From positions 186,001 to 250,000 of the forward strand of contig CAWKKJ010000011.1 of NCBI GenBank assembly GCA_963850205.1: 64,000 nucleotides of DNA. The letters are read 5' to 3'. The notes beneath the pieces are model-generated. The model was given only the letters and a program-made list of their open reading frames with translations. It was not told the DNA's origin and made no database searches. Shown here one piece after another: positions 58,641 to 64,000 of the stretch (the first letter of the stretch is position 1; every line of letters begins with the position of its first letter). Both the position numbers and the translations under genes were made by a program. The stretch comes from JACVRW01 sp963850205 (lineage in GTDB: Bacteria; Actinomycetota; Thermoleophilia; Solirubrobacterales; Thermoleophilaceae).

Positions 58641-60914
58641 CTACCGGCGATCGCGGTCGCGGTCGCGGGAGCGCGGGCGGTCCCGGTCACGGTCGCGCCG
58701 GCCGCCGTTGTCGCGGTCGCGCCGGCCACGGCCACGGTCGCCGCGGTCGCCGCGCGGGCCCTTGTCGCCCGTGCCCATCGAGGACAGCTCCTCGGCCGAC
58801 TTCCCGGCGATCTCCGGGTCCTCGGCCAGGCGCAGGCCGATGCGGCCCCGCTCGCGGTCGACCTCGACCACCTTGACCTCCACCTCGTCGCCGCGGTTGA
58901 CGACGTCCTCCACCGTGTCCACCCGCTCGCCGGGCTTCAGGTTGGAGATGTGCAGCAGGCCGTCGGTGCCCTTGGCCAGCTCGACGAAGGCCCCGAAGGT
59001 GGTCGTCTTCACGACCTTTCCGGTGAACTCGTCGCCCACCTCGACCTCCTTGGTCATCGAGCGGATGCGCTCGGTGAGCGCGTCGCCCTGGTCGCCGGTC
59101 TGGGCGTAGATCCGAACCGTGCCGTCGTCGTCGATGTCGATCTGCGCATCGAACTCCTCCGACAGCGCCCGGATCGTCTCGCCGCCCTTGCCGATCACCG
59201 CTCCGATCTTCTCGGTGTCGATCTGGATCTGCGAGATCCGCGGGGCGTACTGCGACAGCTCGGCGCGCGGCTCGGCGATCGCGTCGCTCATCTTGCCCAG
59301 GATCGTCAGGCGCGATTCCTTGGCCTGGGCGAGCGCGTCGCGCAGGATGTCGAACGTGACCCCGGTGATCTTGATGTCCATCTGCAGCGCCGTGATGCCC
59401 TCGGAGGTGCCGGCGACCTTGAAGTCCATGTCGCCGAGGTGGTCCTCCACCCCCGCGATGTCGGTCAGGACCACGTAGTCGTCGCCCTCCTTGATGAGGC
59501 CCATGGCCACTCCGGCCACCGGCGCCTTGATCGGCACGCCGGCGTCCATCAGGGACAGCGTCGAGCCGCAGACCGAGGCCATCGAGCTCGAGCCGTTGGA
59601 CTCGAGGATGTCCGACACCACGCGAATGGTGTAGGGGAAGTCCTCGACCTTGGGCACCACCGGCACCAGCGCCCGCTCGGCGAGCGCGCCGTGGCCGATG
59701 TCCCGGCGCTTGGGGCCGCGCATGAAGCCGGCCTCACCCACCGAGAACGGCGGGAAGTTGTAGTGGTGGAAGTAGTTCTTGGTCTCCTGGAGACCGAGCG
59801 TGTCGAGGCGCATCTCGTCCCGCGTGGTGCCGAGCGCGGCGACCGAGTAGGCCTGCGTCTGCCCACGGGTGAAGATGGCCGAGCCGTGCGTGCGGGGCGC
59901 GCCCGGCACCTCGATCCAGATCTCACGGAGCTCGTCCGCCGCGCGGCCGTCGGGACGCTTCTTGTCCACGGCGATCCGCCTGCGGATGATCTCCTTCTCG
60001 AGCTGGTCGAAGGCAAGCTGCACCTGGCCACGGCGTAGGGCGTAGCTCTCGGGTTCGTCGGGGTCGCCCGACAGGGCCTCGAGGGTCTCCTCCTCCACGC
60101 GCTTGGTGGCGTCCTGGCGCTCGAGCTTGTCGACCACCTGCGTGGCCTCGTCGAGGGCTGCGCCAAAGCGCTCCTTGACCTCGCCGGCCACGGCCGGGTC
60201 GACCTCGGGCGGCGTGATCTCGACCTTGTCCTTCCCGGCCTGGCGGCGCAGGTCGTTCTGCGCCTCGCAGAGCCGCTTGATCTCGGCGTGGGCGATGTCG
60301 AGCGCATCGAGGATCTCGGCCTCGGTGATCTCGTTGGCGCCGGCCTCGACCATGAGGATGGCCTCCTCAGTGCCCGCGACCACCAGGTCGAGCGGGCTCT
60401 CGAGCAGCCACTCCTCGTCGGGGTTGACGAGGAAGTTGCCCTCCGCGTCCTGGCCGATCCGCACGGCGCCGACCGGCGCCGGGAAGGGGATGTCGCTGAT
60501 CATGAGGGCGGCACTGGTGCCGTTCATGGCCAGGATGTCGTAGGGCTGCTCGTGGTCGATCGACATGGGGATCGAGACCAGCTGGGTCTCGCGGTTCCAG
60601 CCCTTGGGGAAGAGCGGCCGCAGCGGCCGGTCGATCATGCGGGCGGTCAGCGTGGCCTTCTCGCCGGCGCGGCCCTCGCGGCGGAAGAAGCTGCCGGGGA
60701 TCTTGCCCGCGGCGTACATGCGCTCCTCCACGTCGACGGTCAGCGGGAGGAAGTCGACGTCGCGGACGTTGCCCGCGGTCGCGGTGCACAGCACCTGTGT
60801 CTCCCCTGCCGTGACGACCACGGCGCCGCTCGCCTGGCGGGCGAGCTTGCCGGTCTCGAACTGGATCGAGGCGTTCCCGATCTCGAGTGAGACCCGGCTC
60901 ACGTCATTACTCAT
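58641..60914 (-). CDS. pnp: Polyribonucleotide nucleotidyltransferase with Arg/Asp-rich tail
   Basis: A 757-residue 3'-5' phosphorolytic exoribonuclease. Two RNase PH domains, with FFRREGRAGEKATLTARMIDRPLRPLF and GHGALAERAL, KH domain (AVIGKGGETIRALSEE) and S1 domain (FTGKVVKTTTFGAFVEL). The last 50 residues are built of RGD, RD and RDRD units, disordered and polyampholytic. ATG 60914 has AAAGGA 4 bases upstream; an upstream codon at 60947 lies inside the leader hairpin. Confidence 0.96.
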   Translation of the reverse strand: MSNDVSRVSLEIGNASIQFETGKLARQASGAVVVTAGETQVLCTATAGNVRDVDFLPLTVDVEERMYAAGKIPGSFFRREGRAGEKATLTARMIDRPLRPLFPKGWNRETQLVSIPMSIDHEQPYDILAMNGTSAALMISDIPFPAPVGAVRIGQDAEGNFLVNPDEEWLLESPLDLVVAGTEEAILMVEAGANEITEAEILDALDIAHAEIKRLCEAQNDLRRQAGKDKVEITPPEVDPAVAGEVKERFGAALDEATQVVDKLERQDATKRVEEETLEALSGDPDEPESYALRRGQVQLAFDQLEKEIIRRRIAVDKKRPDGRAADELREIWIEVPGAPRTHGSAIFTRGQTQAYSVAALGTTRDEMRLDTLGLQETKNYFHHYNFPPFSVGEAGFMRGPKRRDIGHGALAERALVPVVPKVEDFPYTIRVVSDILESNGSSSMASVCGSTLSLMDAGVPIKAPVAGVAMGLIKEGDDYVVLTDIAGVEDHLGDMDFKVAGTSEGITALQMDIKITGVTFDILRDALAQAKESRLTILGKMSDAIAEPRAELSQYAPRISQIQIDTEKIGAVIGKGGETIRALSEEFDAQIDIDDDGTVRIYAQTGDQGDALTERIRSMTKEVEVGDEFTGKVVKTTTFGAFVELAKGTDGLLHISNLKPGERVDTVEDVVNRGDEVEVKVVEVDRERGRIGLRLAEDPEIAGKSAEELSSMGTGDKGPRGDRGDRGRGRRDRDNGGRRDRDRDRPRSRDRDRDRR

Positions 60915-60926
60915 ACGTTCCTTTCG

Positions 60927-60952
60927 GCCGCCTCCGGTTGGCGGCATATATA
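60927..60952 (-). promoter_or_regulatory. pnp promoter box and leader hairpin
   Basis: Minus-strand TATATA (60952-60947) is the most AT-rich hexamer of the region and a likely -10. It is followed by a hairpin, GCCGCC / GGCGGC with a 7-nt loop (60945-60927), just before the ribosome site. In E. coli pnp the leader hairpin is the target of autoregulation; the same may hold here. Confidence 0.45.
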
Positions 60953-60996
60953 CGTGTACCTCTCGATACGAACCCCGCCGATGCTAGCAACGGGTG

Positions 60997-61506
60997 TCAG
61001 CCCAGCCGAGCCACCAGCTCCGCCGACGGCACCCCCGGGTGGGCCTCCCCGCCCACGAACTGCGTGGGCGTCGTGGTCACCCCCGCCCTGATGCCGCCCT
61101 TGAAGTCGCCCTCCACGCGGGCCGCCGCCTCCTCGGAGCGCCGGTCGGCCTCGAAGCGCTCCAGGTCGAGGCCGAGCCGCTCCGCGCGCTGCCAGAGATG
61201 GGGGTCGTCCAGGTGGCCCTGGTCCTCCAGCAGCGAATCGTGCATCTCCCAGAAGCGGCCCTGCCTCCCGGCGGCCTCGGCGGCGGCCGCCAGCACCCGG
61301 GCCCGCGGATGCTTGGAGGTCACCGGGAAGTGGCGGAACACCCGGGTGACCGCCAGCCGCTTGAGCACCAGGTGCGCCCTCGCGCAGAACGGGCACTCCA
61401 GGTCGGCGTACTCGATCACCACCGGTCCCGAGCCTCGGACGTGGTCCTCCGGGCCGGGCTCAGGCGGCGGTGCGCTGCTCCAGGGCGTCGAAGATGAGGT
61501 TGGCAC
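60997..61506 (-). CDS. DsbA-family thioredoxin-fold protein
   Basis: A 169-residue protein with CPFC in IEYADLECPFCARAHLVLKRL and a cis-Pro region TTTPTQFVGG. There is no signal peptide, so it may be cytoplasmic, or the start is misplaced. The GTG at 61506 gives a 47-bp overlap with the peroxiredoxin gene; no nearer ATG, GTG or TTG exists in frame. It may reduce the peroxiredoxin encoded just upstream. Confidence 0.82.
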   Translation of the reverse strand: MPTSSSTPWSSAPPPEPGPEDHVRGSGPVVIEYADLECPFCARAHLVLKRLAVTRVFRHFPVTSKHPRARVLAAAAEAAGRQGRFWEMHDSLLEDQGHLDDPHLWQRAERLGLDLERFEADRRSEEAAARVEGDFKGGIRAGVTTTPTQFVGGEAHPGVPSAELVARLG

Positions 61507-61921
61507 CCGGGATCTCCAGCGGGGGCGACTGATAGGCCCACTCGACGGTCCCGTCGGGCCCGATCATGACCAGGGCGCGGCTTGCCACCCCGTACTTCTC
61601 GGCCCATACGCCGTAGCGCCTGGCCACCTCGCCCTTGGGGTGGAAGTCGGCCAGCAGGGGGATCGTCACGCCCTGGTGCTGCCGGAAGGCCTTGTGACAG
61701 AAGGCGCCGTCCACCGAGATGCCCAGCAGCATCAGGCCCTGCTCCTCGAACTGGGGAAGGACCTCCTGATAGACGTTCAGCTGGTCCGTGCAGACCGGGC
61801 TGAAGTCGGCGGGATAGAAGACGAGCACCACCCGGCGCCCGCGCAGGTCCCCCAGCGAGACCTCGTTGCCGTCCTGGTCCGGGAGGGTGAAGTCGGGCGC
61901 CGGCGTGCCGGGCTCGATCAT
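61460..61921 (-). CDS. Peroxiredoxin (AhpE/BCP type)
   Basis: A 153-residue peroxiredoxin. The peroxidatic Cys is in PADFSPVCTDQLNVY (about Cys44), with the Pro, Thr and Arg environment of the family (SRALVMIGPDG). A second Cys in GAFCHKAF may resolve it. Starts in an ATGA overlap with rpsO. Confidence 0.92.
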   Translation of the reverse strand: MIEPGTPAPDFTLPDQDGNEVSLGDLRGRRVVLVFYPADFSPVCTDQLNVYQEVLPQFEEQGLMLLGISVDGAFCHKAFRQHQGVTIPLLADFHPKGEVARRYGVWAEKYGVASRALVMIGPDGTVEWAYQSPPLEIPGANLIFDALEQRTAA

Positions 61922-62187
61922 CGGCGCAGGCCGAGCTCCGCGATCAGCGTCCGGTAACGGTCGATGTCGTCGCGCTGGAGGTAGCGCAGAAGCCGGCGAC
62001 GGCGGCCCACCAGCATCAGCAGGCCGCGGCGGGAGTGGTGGTCCTTGCTGTGTGCGCGAAGATGCTCGGTGAGCTCGTTGATCCGCGCTGTCATCAGGGC
62101 GACCTGGACCTCGGTCGAGCCGGTGTCCGCGTCACCCCGTCCGTACTTGGTGACGATCTCGCGCTTGGCCTCTGCGGTCAGTGACAT
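61918..62187 (-). CDS. rpsO: 30S ribosomal protein S15
   Basis: An 89-residue S15, the canonical length from ATG 62187. TGSTEVQVALMTARINELTEHL and DHHSRRGLLMLVGRRRRLLRYL are diagnostic. A GTG 12 bases upstream in frame is not needed. TACGGT lies 10 nt before the ATG. The usual neighbour pnp is separated from it by two redox genes. Confidence 0.97.
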   Translation of the reverse strand: MSLTAEAKREIVTKYGRGDADTGSTEVQVALMTARINELTEHLRAHSKDHHSRRGLLMLVGRRRRLLRYLQRDDIDRYRTLIAELGLRR

Positions 62188-62217
62188 GCGACGGAACACC
62201 GTAGCAGCAGGGCTGCG

Positions 62218-63123
62218 CTACGAGGCGGGGGCGCGCGGCCCGGCCGCGCGGCAGATCGCCTCGGCCTGGGCGACGTCGCGGTGCATCTGCTCGACGAGCG
62301 CGTCGACGGTGTCGAACCGCTTCTCCCCGCGCAGCCGTTCGAGGAAGGCCAACCGCAGCGTCTGCCCGTAGAGGTCGCCCTGAAAGCCGATCAGGTGGGC
62401 CTCGATGAGCAGCCCGCGGCCGGTCTCGAACGTGGGCCGCACCCCCACGTTCACGGCGGCGGCCCGTCCGTCGCCGGTCAGCGCGGCGTACACGCCGTGT
62501 CCCGGCGTGACCAGCGCGTCGTCGGGAACGAGGTTGGCCGTCGGCATCCCCAGCTCGCGTCCCCGTCGATCGCCGGGCACCACCTCGCCTTCGAACAGGA
62601 AGGGGTCGCCGAGGAAGTCGCCGGCGGCGCTCACGTCCCCGGCGGCGACCAGGCCACGGATGTGGCTGGAGGAGACGGTCTCGCCGGCCACCTCCACCAG
62701 CGGCGCCACGCTCGTCTCGAACTCCGGCCGCTCCCGCAGGAACTCGGCCGTTCCCTGGGCGCCGCTGCCGAAGCGGAAGTTCTCTCCCACCGACACCCGC
62801 TCGGCGCCCAGGCGGTCCACGAGCACGTCGCCCACGAACGCCTCGGCGCTCCGGGACGCGAACTCGGTGTCGAAGGGGATCACCACCAGCTCCTTGACGC
62901 CCAGGGCGGCGATCAGGTCGCGCTTGACCGCGAAGGTGTTCAGGAGCTTCGGGGTCGCCTCGGGGTGGATCACCGCCAGCGGGTGGGGATCGAAGGTGAG
63001 CACGGTGTCGTTGCCGCGGATCACCTCGCGGTGCCCCAGATGGACCCCGTCGAAGGTGCCGATGGCGACGCTGCGAGGACGTGAGCCGGGCTCCACCTCG
63101 GTGAGCAGGCTGACCTTCATCAT
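62218..63123 (-). CDS. ribF: Bifunctional riboflavin kinase / FAD synthetase
   Basis: A 301-residue enzyme making FMN and FAD. N-terminal adenylyltransferase with AIGTFDGVHLGHREVI and SSSHIRGLVAAGDV; C-terminal kinase with GRELGMPTANL and GVYAAL. The ATG pair at 63123 and 63120 overlaps the truB stop (ATGA). The first motif lacks a few residues found between HxGH and the loop (HREVIRGNDTVLTF), suggesting a short deletion of about 15 residues compared with the typical enzyme. Confidence 0.92.
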   Translation of the reverse strand: MMKVSLLTEVEPGSRPRSVAIGTFDGVHLGHREVIRGNDTVLTFDPHPLAVIHPEATPKLLNTFAVKRDLIAALGVKELVVIPFDTEFASRSAEAFVGDVLVDRLGAERVSVGENFRFGSGAQGTAEFLRERPEFETSVAPLVEVAGETVSSSHIRGLVAAGDVSAAGDFLGDPFLFEGEVVPGDRRGRELGMPTANLVPDDALVTPGHGVYAALTGDGRAAAVNVGVRPTFETGRGLLIEAHLIGFQGDLYGQTLRLAFLERLRGEKRFDTVDALVEQMHRDVAQAEAICRAAGPRAPAS

Positions 63124-63920
63124 GCGGGCGCGAAGACTACGACGGGCTGGAGCTCGTCCGACCGCGGCTCGGCGATCGCGAGCAGCTCGGCGCCGTCCAC
63201 CAGGCGCACCGGGCCCTCGCCCGACTCGCCGTTCCGAACCCGCCGGCCGTGACGTACCGCAACCGCCTCGCCGGCCTCGAGCCTCCGCACGGGCAGGAAG
63301 CCCAGGGCTTCGGCCAGCGGGACCAGCCGCTCGGGATCGGCGTCCTCGAGCCGGAACGGTCCGATGGCGGTGCGCTCGAGCTCCTCGCAGTAGGCGTCAC
63401 CGAGATCGGTGATGAGGCTGCGCACGTACGTGCCCGACGAGCACTCGATCTCGAACGCCGCCCGTTCGCCGTCGTGCCAGAGGAGCTCAGCCCGATGGAC
63501 GGTCACGGGGCGAGGGGCGAGCTCGGGCTCCTCGCCCCGGCGCGCGAGCCGGTAGGCCCGCTGGCCGGACACCTTGAGGGCCGAGTACGCCGGCGGCTGC
63601 TGCATCAGGTCGCCTGTCGGCAGCGCCATCTGCTCGGGCAGCCGGCCGGTGTGCTCGAGCGTCCCGTCGGGGTCGCCGGTGTCGGAGGTCCACCCCAGCC
63701 GCGCCACCGCGCGGTAGGTCTTGGGCAGACCCATGAGGAAGCGCTGGGCCCGGGTCGCCCGGCCGACGAGCACCAGCAGGAGGCCGGTGGCGAACGGGTC
63801 GAGCGTCCCAGCGTGCCCGACCTTGGTGCCGCGCGGAAGCTGCCGCCGGACGGCGGCTACGACGTCGTGCGATGTGCCTCCGGCCCGCTTGGCCGCCAGC
63901 AGTACGCCAGGACCGGTCAG
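63120..63920 (-). CDS. truB: tRNA pseudouridine-55 synthase, apparent CTG start
   Basis: A 266-residue enzyme when read from CTG 63920. The catalytic Asp41 is in VGHAGTLDPFATG, the N-terminal TSHDVVAAVRR is present, as are PPAYSALKVSGQRAY and GTYVRSLITDLG. No ATG, GTG or TTG lies in frame between the upstream gene and the catalytic Asp; the first conventional start (63773) would remove the Asp. CTG 63920 overlaps the upstream TGA as CTGA. The usual VDKPAG near the start reads AAKRAG. Confidence 0.88.
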   Translation of the reverse strand: MTGPGVLLAAKRAGGTSHDVVAAVRRQLPRGTKVGHAGTLDPFATGLLLVLVGRATRAQRFLMGLPKTYRAVARLGWTSDTGDPDGTLEHTGRLPEQMALPTGDLMQQPPAYSALKVSGQRAYRLARRGEEPELAPRPVTVHRAELLWHDGERAAFEIECSSGTYVRSLITDLGDAYCEELERTAIGPFRLEDADPERLVPLAEALGFLPVRRLEAGEAVAVRHGRRVRNGESGEGPVRLVDGAELLAIAEPRSDELQPVVVFAPA

Positions 63921-64000
63921 GACTCGAGCTGGGCGCGGATGAGCCGGCGGAGCTCCTGCATGAGCTCCGGGTAGGGCAGCGGCGTGGAGAAGCCCGCCGC
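63917..64000 (-). CDS. C-terminal end of a DHH-family phosphoesterase (partial)
   Basis: The last 27 codons of a gene that begins beyond the window: AAGFSTPLPYPELMQELRRL, then IRAQLES and TGA at 63919-63917. AAGF followed by a helix of this type is how NrnA/DHHA1 oligoribonucleases end, and nrnA often precedes truB. The call rests on this short piece and gene order. Confidence 0.5.
   Translation of the reverse strand, partial: AAGFSTPLPYPELMQELRRLIRAQLES

Noticed and set aside
58641..58760. Short GC-rich direct repeats (cggtcgcgg-like), considered as CRISPR or satellite
   Set aside because: They encode the RD-rich C-terminal tail of PNPase in frame and have no spacers of constant length.
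63120..63773. truB called from GTG 63773
   Set aside because: This start removes TSHDVV and the catalytic Asp in GTLDPF, which are encoded in frame just upstream.
1..64000. Search for a defence island, prophage, integrase, transposase or plasmid origin
   Set aside because: No such gene or att-like repeat was seen; gene content is housekeeping with uniform high GC throughout.

Overview
The window is very GC-rich (about 70 percent by eye), densely coded on both strands and almost entirely chromosomal housekeeping sequence. GTG and TTG starts are common, most operon joints are 4-bp NTGA stop/start overlaps, and many transcripts look leaderless (TANNNT, then 6-8 nt, then ATG/GTG). The gene set points to a high-GC actinobacterium, most likely Thermoleophilia/Solirubrobacterales: LL-DAP aminotransferase route to lysine, MurT/GatD amidation of lipid II, RNase Y and RNase J and PNPase together, wax ester synthase/DGAT, RodZ-FtsK next to cinA-thpR, and short exported repeat proteins. 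This assignment is inference; there is no rRNA in the window. I saw no tRNA, CRISPR array, transposase or prophage gene.

Layout. 0-5.7 kb: histidine kinase, YbaK deacylase, WS/DGAT, Pol IV, SDR. 5.7-7.8 kb: an ABC exporter pair broken by at least six frameshifts. 7.8-16 kb: pdxH, OsmC, isochorismatase-like hydrolase, second histidine kinase, DivIVA-domain protein, two small membrane proteins, CnoX-like co-chaperone, HAD phosphatase, HicA-like protein, phosphatase-like protein without the catalytic Cys. 15.9-20.3 kb: class II amidotransferase, DAG kinase-like, murT, methyltransferase, gatD. 20.3-26.2 kb (minus): STAS, dut, hflX, DUF429, dapL, dapF, miaA. 26.2-29.1 kb: lipoprotein plus proline-racemase and OCD genes, probably hydroxyproline catabolism. 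29.1-32.5 kb: miaB, DUF1089-like, rny. 32.8-34.5 kb: intact ABC exporter. 34.5-38.2 kb: recA, recX, unknown, cNMP-binding/TrxR-like fusion. 38.3-46.9 kb: exported GH15 enzyme, then ftsK-rodZ-cinA-thpR-GNAT-methyltransferase. 46.9-49.9 kb: two-component system and an exported repeat protein. 49.9-55.5 kb: membrane protein, decayed lipoprotein, RNase J, dapA, DUF3052-like, glycosyltransferase. 55.5-64 kb (minus): nrnA end, truB, ribF, rpsO, peroxiredoxin, DsbA-like, pnp, M16 peptidase, dapB, DsbA, VKOR.

Functional threads: (i) meso-DAP and peptidoglycan synthesis (dapA, dapB, dapL, dapF, murT, gatD); (ii) RNA processing and decay (rny, rnj, pnp, miaA, miaB, truB, thpR, hflX); (iii) extracytoplasmic disulfide formation (VKOR, two DsbA-like proteins, peroxiredoxin) built into the rpsO-pnp-dapB operon; (iv) DNA repair (recA, recX, dinB, dut). 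No clearly new multi-gene system stands out. The most unusual points are a DapF with Ser at both catalytic Cys positions, a TrxR-like fusion without CXXC in the recA operon, a methyltransferase between murT and gatD, an apparent CTG start for truB, and leaderless promoters including a 19-bp divergent pair.
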